Positions 40,073 to 50,568 of a stretch of 61,616 nucleotides of DNA are shown one piece after another. The notes below the pieces were generated by a model. That model ran no database searches. It was not told the DNA's origin and saw only the letters and a program-made list of their open reading frames with translations. The DNA lies in the NCBI GenBank assembly GCA_026416875.1, contig JAOAEI010000003.1, positions 1 to 61,616 on the forward strand, read 5' to 3'. Source of the DNA: Caloramator sp. (GTDB lineage: Bacteria; Bacillota; Clostridia; Clostridiales; Caloramatoraceae). Numbering within the stretch: position 1 is the first letter of the stretch; each line of letters starts with the position of its first letter. The translations under genes were made by a program, and so were the position numbers.

Positions 40073-40388
40073 TTTAATTGTTGATGCTTTAAAGCCTCTT
40101 AATGTTCCAGTTTCTTTTCAAAAATATAGTGGAAAAGATGATACTTACATTACCTTTCATGAATACTTTGAAACTGGAGAAGAATATGAGGATGATGAAG
40201 AAAAACTAACAGCACATTATGTTCAAGTTGATGTTTGGTCAAAGAATGATTATTCAGAAATAGTTAAAAAAGTTAAAGAAAATCTAATAAAGATAGGCTT
40301 TAAAAGATTAAATGAAATAGACCTTTATGAGGAAGATACAAAAATCTATCATAAAGGTCTTAAATTTTATTATCTTGAAGAAAGGTAA
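40056..40388 (+). CDS. Tail terminator-like protein
   Basis: Position; EDDEEKLTAHYVQVDVWSKNDYSEIVKKVKENL. Confidence 0.75.
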   Translation: MRMIRSLIVDALKPLNVPVSFQKYSGKDDTYITFHEYFETGEEYEDDEEKLTAHYVQVDVWSKNDYSEIVKKVKENLIKIGFKRLNEIDLYEEDTKIYHKGLKFYYLEER

Positions 40389-40397
40389 GGTGATAAT

Positions 40398-40964
40398 ATG
40401 GCAAGACAGATAGGACTTAGAGATATTCATATAGCAAAACTTACAAAGGACGATTCAACAGGAGTTACTTATGAAACACCAATAAAACTTGAGAGGGCAA
40501 TTAGTGCTAAAATTACACCAAAAATAACCTCTGAAAACATCTATTCTGATGATTCAGTAGAGGATGTTATATCTTCATTTGAAGGAATTGACGTTGAAAT
40601 AGAATTAAATCAGCTATCACTTGAAAGTAGAGCTATACTCCAGGGTGCTAAAGTTGTTAAAGGTGTTTTAATTGAAAGTAAAGATGATTTAGCACCAACA
40701 ATTGCAATGGGGTTTAAATCCAAAAAGACTAATGGCAAGTATAGGTATGTGTGGCTTTTGAAAGGTAAATTTGAACTTGTATCAGATGAATATGATACTG
40801 AAGCAGAAAAGCCTAAGGCTCAAAGTGCAAAGCTTAAGGGTAAATTCTATTCAAGGGATTATGATGGAAACTATAGATTTATAGCAGATGAAGATGCTGA
40901 AGGGGTAGATGCTAGTATTATAAATGGATGGTTTGATGCAGTTGTGAATGAGCCTGAAATATAA
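40398..40964 (+). CDS. Major tail protein (phi13-family type)
   Basis: GLRDIHIAKLTKDDSTGVTYETPIKLERAISAKITPKITSENIYSDDSVE. Confidence 0.87.
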   Translation: MARQIGLRDIHIAKLTKDDSTGVTYETPIKLERAISAKITPKITSENIYSDDSVEDVISSFEGIDVEIELNQLSLESRAILQGAKVVKGVLIESKDDLAPTIAMGFKSKKTNGKYRYVWLLKGKFELVSDEYDTEAEKPKAQSAKLKGKFYSRDYDGNYRFIADEDAEGVDASIINGWFDAVVNEPEI

Positions 40965-41003
40965 TAATATATTTATGATTGTTATAAAACTCGGTCGTCT
41001 ATA

Positions 41004-41507
41004 TTGTATAATATAGATGAAGGGAGTGATAATGTGATAAAAAATAATGAACATAATAGACTGAAAGCATATGATTTTGAAAAAAGAGTTGGATTATATT
41101 TAAATCAAAAATATAAAACCAATTTTAAAGAAAAGGCTTTAATTGTTGGGAATAATAAAGAGCACAAGTTTGATTTAGTTTCTGATGATAATTCAATAGT
41201 TGTTGAATGCAAGAGTTATAAATGGACTAAAGGTAGTAATTTCCCATCTGCAAAGATATCTATAATTATAGAAGCAATATTTTATTTTTCAAGAATTAAA
41301 GCAAATAAAAAGATTATTGTAATTCAAGATTCATTTAATGATAAAGGAGAAAGTTTAGTTGATGTTTTTTTAAAAAGATATGATGGAATTTTGGATGATA
41401 TAGAGGTTTGGGCATATTATGTAGGAAATTCATTAAATGACGATGTGGTAAAAATAAAAAGAGAAAAGAAAGAAATATGGTATGAAAAAATGTATAAAAA
41501 TTGCTGA
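41004..41507 (+). CDS. PD-(D/E)XK nuclease-like protein 1 (moron-type insertion)
   Basis: HKFDLVSDDNSIVVECKSYKW (D...ExK) core in a 167-aa protein. Confidence 0.6.
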   Translation: MYNIDEGSDNVIKNNEHNRLKAYDFEKRVGLYLNQKYKTNFKEKALIVGNNKEHKFDLVSDDNSIVVECKSYKWTKGSNFPSAKISIIIEAIFYFSRIKANKKIIVIQDSFNDKGESLVDVFLKRYDGILDDIEVWAYYVGNSLNDDVVKIKREKKEIWYEKMYKNC

Positions 41508-41561
41508 TATATTTTTAAATAAAGGTATAAAAAAGATTAATAAATATAGGGTGGGGAAATT

Positions 41562-42026
41562 ATGCCAAAGAAGAATTTAGATAGAAAAGTAATTAATGAA
41601 GTTGATTTTTTACAAACAAATAAAGAAGGATGTATTAGAGAAATGTTAGCTGCAATAAAATTAATGAAAGAAGGATATAATGTTTCAAAGACGATGTTTG
41701 ATAAGAGATATGATTTAATCGCAGAAAAATATCCCAAATATATAAGGATACAAGTTAAAAATTTAAAATTAACTTATAAAAGGGATCCAATACAGCCTTT
41801 ATCCATCGACAAATGGGAAATACATGCATATACGAATATAAAAGGAAAGCGAAAAATATATACTAAAGATGAAATAGATGTTGTTTTTGCAATAGATATA
41901 GAAACAGAAAACTTTGCAATAATTCCAGTAGAAAAAATACCTAAAACTGGAGTTGTTAGAATTTCAGAGCAAAGTGATAGAAAAGAGTATTTCAATTCAT
42001 TTAAAGCTTTAGACGATTTGAAATAA
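41562..42026 (+). CDS. PD-(D/E)XK nuclease-like protein 2 (moron-type insertion)
   Basis: EMLAAIKLMKEGYNVSKTMFDKRYDLIAEKYPKYIRIQVKNLKL (D...QVK) core. Confidence 0.6.
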   Translation: MPKKNLDRKVINEVDFLQTNKEGCIREMLAAIKLMKEGYNVSKTMFDKRYDLIAEKYPKYIRIQVKNLKLTYKRDPIQPLSIDKWEIHAYTNIKGKRKIYTKDEIDVVFAIDIETENFAIIPVEKIPKTGVVRISEQSDRKEYFNSFKALDDLK

Positions 42027-42120
42027 TAAATTTTTATGAGAATAACAAAAATTAAACGAAACTGGGTAGCTTAAAAACTATCCATATTTTATTTATTTCC
42101 CAAAAGAAAGGAGAAATGCT

Positions 42121-42447
42121 ATGAAAGCATCAGACCTAAAAAACAAAGGTGTAAAAATAAAATTGAAGGATAAAGAATATGAACTTAAATTTGATATGAA
42201 CACCTTCTGTGAATTAGAAGAAGTCTATGGGGATATAAATAAAGCATTCGAAGATTTACAAAATAAGAAATTCAAAGCAATAAGAGCGTTAATATATGCA
42301 GCAATTAAAGCTGAAGTTGAAAATATTACTTTAAAAGAAGTAGGCCAAATGATAACATTAGATGAATTAGAAGAATTAAGTTTGGCAATTAATAAGGCTT
42401 TAAATATGTCTATGCCTGAAAAAGAGGAAGATATGGGGGAACATTAA
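42121..42447 (+). CDS. Tail assembly chaperone, short product (gpG-like)
   Basis: LKLKDKEYELKFDMNTFCELEEVYGDINKAFEDLQ...; between major tail and tape measure. Confidence 0.85.
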   Translation: MKASDLKNKGVKIKLKDKEYELKFDMNTFCELEEVYGDINKAFEDLQNKKFKAIRALIYAAIKAEVENITLKEVGQMITLDELEELSLAINKALNMSMPEKEEDMGEH

Positions 42448-42632
42448 GCCACACCAATCAAGATTCATGGGATTGGGAGTGGCTTTTGTATTTAGCAACA
42501 AATATCTTAAAGATGAGTGAAGATGAGTTTTGGAAATGCACACCTAAAAAGTTACAAGCTCTATTTAATGTATATAAGAAAGTAAATGGCATAGACGATG
42601 ATAAAGCATATATTGATGAAATAATGTTTTAA
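42448..42632 (+). CDS. Tail assembly chaperone extension (gpT-like), expressed by -1 frameshift
   Basis: -1 frame SHTNQDSWDWEWLLYLATNILKMSEDEFWKCTPKKLQALFNVYKKVNG...EIMF*, no own start; overlaps stop of 42121 ORF. Confidence 0.7.
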
Positions 42633-42646
42633 GAAAGTGAGGTGAG

Positions 42647-44710
42647 ATGGTGGCAAGGGATGCTAACACTGTAATTGCAAGAATTGGACTTGATGATAGA
42701 GGATTCCAAGAGGGTGTATCTAAAATACAAAGAAGCTTAAAGGTTATTCAAAGTGAATTTGCTGCAGCATCATCAAAGCTTGGTGAATTTGGCAATTCAA
42801 CAGAAGGATTAAAACTTAAAGCTGATAGTTTAAATAGGCAGATTGAACTTCAAAAAGAAAAAGTAGCAGCATTAGAGAAGGCATACAAAGAAAGCGTTGA
42901 GGCAAAGGGTGAAGATGCAAAAGCAACTGAAAACCTAAAAATTAAACTTAATTATGCTACTGCAGAGCTAAATAAAATGGAACAAGAGCTAAAAAATACA
43001 ACGTGGGAATTAAAAGAAAAAAGCTCTGCTTGGTATAAACTGTCCCAAAGCATGAATAGTGCAGGGGAGAAGATGAAGTCTGTAGGAGATAAGATGTCAT
43101 CAATAGGCAGTAAACTTTCAACTGCCGTAACACTTCCACTTGTAGGAATTGGAACTGCTGCAACCAAAATGGCTATGGATGCTGTAGAATCTGAAAACCT
43201 ATTTGAAGTTTCAATGGGTGCTATGGCAGGTGAGGCAAGAAAATGGTCAGAGGAAATATCAAAAGCTCTTGGACTTAATGCCTATAATGTAAGAAAAAAT
43301 GTAGCAACATACAACTCAATGCTAACAAGTATGGGGCTAACATCACAAGAAGCATTAAAAATGTCAGAGGGGCTTACACAGCTTTCATACGATATGGCCT
43401 CCTTTTATAATTTAAAACCTGAAGAGGCCTTTGAAAAATTAAAGGCAGGAATATCAGGTGAAGCTGAACCTTTAAAGGCTTTAGGAATATTAGTTAATGA
43501 AAATACAATAAAGACGTATGCATATACACATGGGATTGCAAAACAGGGTGAGGCATTAACTGAACAGCAAAAGGTAATGGCAAGGTATGGGGTTATTATG
43601 GAAGCTACTAAAAATGCACAGGGTGACCTTGCAAGAACTATGGACTCACCAACAAATAAAATAAGGGTTATGAAAGAACAGGCAGAGCAGCTTGGAATTC
43701 AGTTTGGACAAATTCTTTTACCAGTTCTTGAAAAGCTAATAGGAGTAATAAAGCCTTTAATGGATAAATTCCAAGGATTATCAAAAGAGCAGCAGGAGAT
43801 GATTGTAAAAATTGGGCTAGTAGTTGCAGCGATTGGTCCTATTATAGGAATAATAGGAAAAATAATAAGCATAGCAGGCACACTCTCTACTATTATAGGA
43901 AGCACATCAGGGGCAATGGCTACAGCAGGTGGTGCATCTGCAGTTTTAGGAAGTGCTTTTACTGCTTTAACTGGACCTGTTGGAATAGCTGCTATGGCTA
44001 TTGCAGGTATTGTTGCTGCTGGGGTTTTATTAATAAAGAATTGGGATAAAATAAAAGAGGCTCTAAATGTTTTAAAAGAAGGCATAACAACAAAATTCAA
44101 TTCAATAAAAGAAAATATATCAACTGCATGGGATAATGTGAAAAGCAAAACTTCTAACGTGTGGAATAGCGTAAAAAACACAATAAATGAACATGGTGGT
44201 GGGATAAGAGGAATTATAGGAACTTACATTGAGGGATATAAAGCAGTATGGAGTAAGGGATTTGAATTTTTAAACAGCATAACAGGTGGAAAATTAGGAG
44301 AAGTTTTTGAGAAAATAAAAAGCATAGCTGGTTCTATTAAAGAAAAACTATCTGATATGTTTGATTTTAAAATACCTAAAATAAAACTGCCGCATTTTTC
44401 AATAAAGGGTGAGTTTAGTTTAAAGCCACCAAGTGTTCCGCATTTAGAAGTTAACTGGTATGCAAGTGGGGGAATCTTTAACAGGCCCAGTATAATTGGT
44501 GTTGGTGAATCAGGAAGTGAGGCAGTTTTACCAATTGATAGATTAGATGAATTAATGGCAAGAGCAATTGAAAAGGCAAAGGGAAACACCAGCGGAATAA
44601 TACTTCACATAGAAAACTTTTATAATAATTCTGATAAGGATATAGAAAAGCTTGCCTATGAACTTGAGTTTTATAGACAAAGAATTGCACTTGGAAGGGG
44701 TGGGAGGTAA
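42647..44710 (+). CDS. Phage tail tape measure protein
   Basis: Long coiled coil then MKSVGDKMSSIGSKLSTAVTLPLVGIGTAATKMAMDAVESENLFEVSMG; transmembrane-rich middle. Confidence 0.95.
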   Translation: MVARDANTVIARIGLDDRGFQEGVSKIQRSLKVIQSEFAAASSKLGEFGNSTEGLKLKADSLNRQIELQKEKVAALEKAYKESVEAKGEDAKATENLKIKLNYATAELNKMEQELKNTTWELKEKSSAWYKLSQSMNSAGEKMKSVGDKMSSIGSKLSTAVTLPLVGIGTAATKMAMDAVESENLFEVSMGAMAGEARKWSEEISKALGLNAYNVRKNVATYNSMLTSMGLTSQEALKMSEGLTQLSYDMASFYNLKPEEAFEKLKAGISGEAEPLKALGILVNENTIKTYAYTHGIAKQGEALTEQQKVMARYGVIMEATKNAQGDLARTMDSPTNKIRVMKEQAEQLGIQFGQILLPVLEKLIGVIKPLMDKFQGLSKEQQEMIVKIGLVVAAIGPIIGIIGKIISIAGTLSTIIGSTSGAMATAGGASAVLGSAFTALTGPVGIAAMAIAGIVAAGVLLIKNWDKIKEALNVLKEGITTKFNSIKENISTAWDNVKSKTSNVWNSVKNTINEHGGGIRGIIGTYIEGYKAVWSKGFEFLNSITGGKLGEVFEKIKSIAGSIKEKLSDMFDFKIPKIKLPHFSIKGEFSLKPPSVPHLEVNWYASGGIFNRPSIIGVGESGSEAVLPIDRLDELMARAIEKAKGNTSGIILHIENFYNNSDKDIEKLAYELEFYRQRIALGRGGR

Positions 44711-45414
44711 TGCTTAGCTTTAATTTTGCATGCAAAGATAGCTATTTAGATTATGGCATTTTAATTTCTACAAGACCTACCATTCCATCTCCAAAAAGAA
44801 GAGTATCAGCTATTGATATTCCAGGTAGAGATTCAAGTTTAAGGTATGATGAAGGAACCTATGAAGATATTACGATTGCTGTTGAGTGCTCTTTAGCTTC
44901 AGGAAACATTATTCAAAAAATAGATGAAATAAGTGCCTGGCTTTTTAATTCAGGAGAGAATGATTTAATATTCTCATTTCAAAATGATAAAAAGTATATA
45001 GCCCAAGTTGTAAATTCAATAGAGTTTAAACAGGTTTTAAGATATTCTATAAAGTTTCCTGTTATATTTAACTGTAGACCATTTAAATATGCAGTTTCAA
45101 ATAACTTAATTACAATAACTCAAAGCGGAACTAATTTAATAAATCCAGGAACAATATATAGTATGCCTAAAATATATGTATATGGAACGGGTGATATAAC
45201 ACTAAAAATAAATGGAAATGAGATAAAAATAAACGGATTATCAAATAAAATAATAGTTGATTCCACTCTTTATGACTGCTATGATGATAACCTTAATAAC
45301 TTAAACTCAAAGGTTAATGGTAGTTTTCCTATATTAAAAATAGGGAATAATTTAGTTGAATGGACAGGAAATGTTTCAAAAATTGAAATCTTACCTAACT
45401 GGCGGTGGTTGTAG
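44710..45414 (+). CDS. Distal tail protein
   Basis: RRVSAIDIPGRDSSLRYDEGTYEDITIAVECSL... position after tape measure. Confidence 0.87.
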   Translation: MLSFNFACKDSYLDYGILISTRPTIPSPKRRVSAIDIPGRDSSLRYDEGTYEDITIAVECSLASGNIIQKIDEISAWLFNSGENDLIFSFQNDKKYIAQVVNSIEFKQVLRYSIKFPVIFNCRPFKYAVSNNLITITQSGTNLINPGTIYSMPKIYVYGTGDITLKINGNEIKINGLSNKIIVDSTLYDCYDDNLNNLNSKVNGSFPILKIGNNLVEWTGNVSKIEILPNWRWL

Positions 45415-47309
45415 TGATTTGTGTTTATGACAAAAAGACTAAAAAGGGTGAATTTGAAAATATAGGACTTGGTGTTTTAGACGAGTGTATAGTAGCTGAA
45501 ATAACAGAAGAACTAAATGGTGAATACAGTTTATATCTAGAATATCCAGCGAACTCTAAGAAAGCAAACTACTTAGTTGAGTTTAATATAATAAAGGCTT
45601 TAGGTCAGCTTTTTAGGATATATAAGGTTGAAAGAGAAGGAGAAAAAATAGGAAAGATAAAGGTATGGGCAAGGCATATATTTTACGACCTTGCTTTTTA
45701 TTTTATAGAAGCAGCAACACTTGTTAATGCTAATATGAAAGAAGCAATAGAAGGAACCATCCCGCCTGAAGCACAGGCAGTTTTTAAATTTACAGCACCA
45801 GAGGAGAATGTTTATCCATTTAGTATAAGAAATGCAAATGCACTTGAGGCCTTTTTTAAGATACTCCAGCAATATGGCGGAGAAATAGAAAGAGATAATT
45901 ACAACATTGAAATTCTTGAACAAATAGGATCTAATACTGGGATATTAATAAAGTACGGGAAGAACATAAAAGGAATAAGGGCAATAATTGATACTAATGA
46001 TTTTGCAACAAAGATATATCCAATAGGGAAGGATAATTTAGTTCTTCCTGAAAGATATATTGAGGCTGAAGGTGAGGTTGCTAAGATTTTGCTATATCCA
46101 ATAGTTAAAAAGGTTGAATTTGATACAGGGGATGTTGAAGAGTTAAGAAACTTAGGAAAGGAATATATAAAGAAAGCATCAAATCCTTTTATAAACATAG
46201 AAGTGGATTTTTTAGAACTTTCAAAGATAAAAGAATATGAAAACTACAAGAATCTTACAGAAGTTAATCTTGGAGATGAAGTAAAAGTTCTTCATGAACT
46301 ATTAGGAATAACAGCAAAGCTTAGGGTTATAAAGAAAAGAATTGACCTTTTAAATCCTATTAATACAAAAATAGAACTAGGGAATCCATTAAATACGATA
46401 ATAAATAAACTTGATTTTGAGTCAATGCTTGAAAAGATAGAAAGTAAAATAACAGGTTCCCAAAATCAGCTTATTCTAAAAAGAAACGCTGATACATTAA
46501 ATATAACAACCACAAGATATGCGGCGATGGTGATAGGTTTTTCAGTTTCAGCAGATACTAATTTAACTTCTAACATAGTAATATCAGGCAAGGCAAGTAG
46601 TGATTTAACATTAAGCATTTTCTTTTCATTGGATAATAAATATTATGATTTAAAGCCAACTCAAAAGGTTGCATCAGGGGATAATATCATAAACGTTACA
46701 CTTCCGATGCCGCAGGTTACAGCAGGACAGCATGCTTTTATTATAGAAATGCAAACATCAAATGGAACCTTTACTATTGAGAAAAACAACCTTCAGGTAA
46801 CAATTGAAGGAAGAAACCTAGAAGGTGGATTAAGTCCTAAACTTCCAAGAGCAGAAGTTTTACAATCATTCTTATATGAATTGTTTTTAAATAAGATAGA
46901 ACAGCAAAAGCAAGATATAGTCCTTACAAGTATTCAAAAACTAATAAATGATATTAAACCTAACATAGTGCAGACAAATTCATATGCTGATTACTTGGCT
47001 AAATCATTAGAATGTTTGATATATATAAATATTTCAAAAGCATCAGTTGGAATATCTGAGGTTTTCACAAGATATAAAATGTTTGATTATGAATTTGATA
47101 GTTGGATAAATTTTGATTTGGATTTTGAGAAACTGCCAGATGGATCTTACACAAGTTATGAAAGAGCAACAATTAAAGAATTAGAATATATAAATCAAGG
47201 AAACTTTGAAACCACAATAGGGAATGGCGTAATTTATAAAGCTTTTCTTGCAAATAGAGAAGAATATAACAGTTTAGTTTCATTAAATGCAACAATAAAG
47301 GAAGTATAG
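45405..47309 (+). CDS. Phage tail endopeptidase/tail spike-like protein
   Basis: ECIVAEITEELNGEYSLYLEYPANSKKANYL...LFRIYKVEREG, minor structural protein type. Confidence 0.85.
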   Translation: MVVVICVYDKKTKKGEFENIGLGVLDECIVAEITEELNGEYSLYLEYPANSKKANYLVEFNIIKALGQLFRIYKVEREGEKIGKIKVWARHIFYDLAFYFIEAATLVNANMKEAIEGTIPPEAQAVFKFTAPEENVYPFSIRNANALEAFFKILQQYGGEIERDNYNIEILEQIGSNTGILIKYGKNIKGIRAIIDTNDFATKIYPIGKDNLVLPERYIEAEGEVAKILLYPIVKKVEFDTGDVEELRNLGKEYIKKASNPFINIEVDFLELSKIKEYENYKNLTEVNLGDEVKVLHELLGITAKLRVIKKRIDLLNPINTKIELGNPLNTIINKLDFESMLEKIESKITGSQNQLILKRNADTLNITTTRYAAMVIGFSVSADTNLTSNIVISGKASSDLTLSIFFSLDNKYYDLKPTQKVASGDNIINVTLPMPQVTAGQHAFIIEMQTSNGTFTIEKNNLQVTIEGRNLEGGLSPKLPRAEVLQSFLYELFLNKIEQQKQDIVLTSIQKLINDIKPNIVQTNSYADYLAKSLECLIYINISKASVGISEVFTRYKMFDYEFDSWINFDLDFEKLPDGSYTSYERATIKELEYINQGNFETTIGNGVIYKAFLANREEYNSLVSLNATIKEV

Positions 47310-47319
47310 AGGTGATTAT

Positions 47320-48477
47320 GTGGGAATAATACAAGTTCCAGCACAGCCTAAAGGAAATTTAGGGATGACTCTCTTTGGAACAAATAATGATGATTCAACA
47401 GTAACCTTGCCTGACATAGGTTTTAATTTTTTTTATAATGGTACATCTTTAAGACAGATATATACTAGCGGAAATACATGGGTAGGATTTGGCTCAGCAA
47501 CAGAGCACCTAAAAATAAACAGAAGAGATGCAAGTTATAACAAACTATATTATGCTTCAGAAACTGAAGGTGGAAAGAAAACTTTCAGGGTAAGATTTGA
47601 AGGAAATTCAGTTTGGTCGAGTTGGAATACCAATGATTTAATTTGGGAATTGACCTTATTTGAAACAGGTGTTATTAGACTTGTAATTGAAAAAATACCT
47701 AATACAGGGACAAATAGTTTTGACAACCCTAATGTAGGAACGCAAACTTTAACATTAAGCAATGGGGCATCTTTAATATTTTTTCCTGGGACAGCTGATG
47801 GCAAAAACTATACGATACACTACAATTCAAATTATATTCCAACGAATGAAAAATACCTTATAGTTGATGATGAAGGAATAAAAACTTTTTCTAATGGCTC
47901 ATGGAGTAAAATTGGTGATTTACCTTTAACTGAAGAAATGTTTTTAAGTTTTGGGTTAGATAATATTCCGCAAATTTACTCGGGAATTTTAGGAAATCCA
48001 AAGCTTTATTTTTATTCTGATGATGATATTAAAAAAGCAAATCCTACTAAATATATTTTAGAAACAAAGGAAGTTGTAACAAGCAAACCTAAGGTAATAA
48101 AACAAAGGTCGGACTTTTTAATACCAAGTGGTAAAAACATCTTAAGCATAACTGTTGATACAAGTTTTGTAAGAAGAGATACAAGTGGCAATCCAATCTC
48201 AACAAATGGAGCTATAAAATTAGCAATAAGCTTTGATAGTGGTGCTTCATATTATACTTATAATCAAACAAGTGGTGAATTCGAGGTAATTGATATAAAT
48301 GATATAAATCTATTTTTAAATCAAGGTTTAGATGTAAACAACATAAGTCAATTGAACATTAATTTATTAAACCAGCTATTAACAGAAAATCGAACTATTA
48401 GATTTGCATATTTGTTATGTAAGCCTACATTAGATGATGTATGTAAATTAAAGAAAATAAAAATAATGTTTAATTAA
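47320..48477 (+). CDS. Phage tail/baseplate-associated protein
   Basis: Late-operon position; beta-rich. Confidence 0.55.
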   Translation: MGIIQVPAQPKGNLGMTLFGTNNDDSTVTLPDIGFNFFYNGTSLRQIYTSGNTWVGFGSATEHLKINRRDASYNKLYYASETEGGKKTFRVRFEGNSVWSSWNTNDLIWELTLFETGVIRLVIEKIPNTGTNSFDNPNVGTQTLTLSNGASLIFFPGTADGKNYTIHYNSNYIPTNEKYLIVDDEGIKTFSNGSWSKIGDLPLTEEMFLSFGLDNIPQIYSGILGNPKLYFYSDDDIKKANPTKYILETKEVVTSKPKVIKQRSDFLIPSGKNILSITVDTSFVRRDTSGNPISTNGAIKLAISFDSGASYYTYNQTSGEFEVIDINDINLFLNQGLDVNNISQLNINLLNQLLTENRTIRFAYLLCKPTLDDVCKLKKIKIMFN

Positions 48478-48489
48478 GAAGGTGAAAAG

Positions 48490-50154
48490 GTGAGAGAAAT
48501 TGTTTCATATAATAAAGATTTTTTAAACAACACAGTTTTTAAAGAAACAAAGTTAAAGGATGATAGAGGAATAAAAGGCAAAGTATTAATTGAGTTATTT
48601 GATGCGAAAACAAATAAAAAAGTAAAGGAGGCATATACTGAAAACATTATTCCTGATTTGTTTTTTAAGGACATGTTTTTAAGACATTTTGCGGGCGGAA
48701 TAATGGGGATAAATACGCGAAATCAGGATCAATTTAATAATAGTTTTGAATGTATATATCTTACTGACTCCACAAAACCTGAATCGGCAAACACAGAAAA
48801 AGTAACGGGAAATATAATAGGCTATGCTTATAGAAATACTGAGTATTCAGGAACGGATACTTTAAGAGGAACAATAAATAAGGTAGAAAGTAAAATGGAA
48901 ATACTTAATGGGAAAATAAGGACTACATTTGTATTTGACTTTCCAACACATGCTGCAAATGGAAGATTCGAATCTATATATTGGGGAGCTGAACCTTCGA
49001 AAAGAGAAAAATTTTATATAGGGCCACCCATATTTGGAAGAAATAATGGAGATGGAACTATCTATGCAAAACAAAATTTTTATAAAGAGAAATATTGGGC
49101 AATTTATTATATATTTTATAGCGGTGGTTATGGTAGCTTTAGAAGAATATTAAGATTTACAGATTATCATAAAGGATATGCTTACTGTGATGGAACTAAT
49201 AGTAGTGCAACCACAACAAGTTATATTCAATTTCCTGATGATTTAAAAGGACATCAGATTTACCTTCCATTTGACTTAAATTTAGATTACTATGTAGATT
49301 TTTCAAAAGCAGTAAAATTATTAAATTCATCAGGTGGTGCATTTATTTCAAACGAGCTACATGATGTTGTTCCTGTATATAAAGAAAATGGAGAAATAGA
49401 TTATTTTGTAGGGATTTATATATACTATAGCTCTCCCAACTATTACTTAAAAATTTACAAATGGAGTAATGTAGGGGTATTATTGTCAACTGTTGGTCCT
49501 ATAAATTTAACAACAAATTTCAAAGATGCATATAATTCTAATTTTAATTATATAACTTATACGATAAATCCTTTAATGATTGGAGAGGGATATATTGAAA
49601 TATATGGATATAATTCAAGAACCGATACGCAATATAATGAAACAGTTTATACAAATAGATTATTAAGATTAGATCTCAATGGCAATTTAATAAGTGAGTT
49701 AAACTTAAAACCTAAAATAGGAAGTTCTATTTGGTTTGCTTCAAAGGGAATGAATAGTGGCAATATCGAAAGAAGGTGTTATTTAAGTAATTTAAATTAT
49801 AGAACAAAAAATAGAATATATTTATATTATTCTGGAACGCAAGGGGGGACAGGCTTTTATCAAGTAATAACTCCTGAAGGCAATCTTGTGGAAGCTTATA
49901 GAGAATATTTTACCTTTGAAGATTATTCTGATTCAACGGCCTATCCAATAATTGGGACTGACAAGTCCATTTCAATGTATCGATATTCTTACAATGATTA
50001 TGTATATTTTGGCATCTATCATCTATCACTATCAAAACCCTGCGGAGCTCATACAAAGCTTGCTCAGCCAGTTGAAAAAACTGATGCAAATACAATGAAG
50101 ATACAATATACATTTGAGATTGACTTAATAGATTTTGCCTTTGATTTTTATTAA
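48490..50154 (+). CDS. Putative tail fibre / receptor-binding protein
   Basis: 554 aa beta-rich, just upstream of holin. Confidence 0.55.
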   Translation: MREIVSYNKDFLNNTVFKETKLKDDRGIKGKVLIELFDAKTNKKVKEAYTENIIPDLFFKDMFLRHFAGGIMGINTRNQDQFNNSFECIYLTDSTKPESANTEKVTGNIIGYAYRNTEYSGTDTLRGTINKVESKMEILNGKIRTTFVFDFPTHAANGRFESIYWGAEPSKREKFYIGPPIFGRNNGDGTIYAKQNFYKEKYWAIYYIFYSGGYGSFRRILRFTDYHKGYAYCDGTNSSATTTSYIQFPDDLKGHQIYLPFDLNLDYYVDFSKAVKLLNSSGGAFISNELHDVVPVYKENGEIDYFVGIYIYYSSPNYYLKIYKWSNVGVLLSTVGPINLTTNFKDAYNSNFNYITYTINPLMIGEGYIEIYGYNSRTDTQYNETVYTNRLLRLDLNGNLISELNLKPKIGSSIWFASKGMNSGNIERRCYLSNLNYRTKNRIYLYYSGTQGGTGFYQVITPEGNLVEAYREYFTFEDYSDSTAYPIIGTDKSISMYRYSYNDYVYFGIYHLSLSKPCGAHTKLAQPVEKTDANTMKIQYTFEIDLIDFAFDFY

Positions 50155-50160
50155 GAGAGG

Positions 50161-50568
50161 ATGATTAAGATGAAAAACAATACAGTTCAACTTATCTTTG
50201 CTACCATAGGGGGTTACTTAGGTTATTTTTTAGGAGGATTTGATGGGTTTATGTATGCACTTATAACCTTTGTGGTTATTGATTATATAACAGGCCTTAT
50301 GGTAGCAGTTCTTGAGAGGAAGCTTTCAAGTGAGGTTGGGTTTAGAGGGATATTTAAAAAGATTCTTATTTTTATCATGGTTGGCATAGGGAATATAATC
50401 GATGTTAATGTAATAAAAAGCGGTAGTGCAGTTCGCACCGCCGTTATTTTTTTCTACATTTCAAATGAAGGAATAAGTATCATTGAAAATTCAGCAAAGA
50501 TTGGACTACCTGTCCCAGAAAAGCTTAAAGAGCTTTTAAAACAAATAAATGAAGGAGGAGAAAAGTGA
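50161..50568 (+). CDS. Phage holin (phi29/Cph1-type toxin-secretion holin family)
   Basis: GGFDGFMYALITFVVIDYITGLMVAVLERKLSSEVGFRGIFKKILIFIMVGIGNIID. Confidence 0.92.
   Translation: MIKMKNNTVQLIFATIGGYLGYFLGGFDGFMYALITFVVIDYITGLMVAVLERKLSSEVGFRGIFKKILIFIMVGIGNIIDVNVIKSGSAVRTAVIFFYISNEGISIIENSAKIGLPVPEKLKELLKQINEGGEK

Noticed and set aside
43699-44181. 160-aa minus-strand ORF
   Set aside because: Antisense to the tape measure protein; low-complexity hydrophobic mirror of the coding strand.
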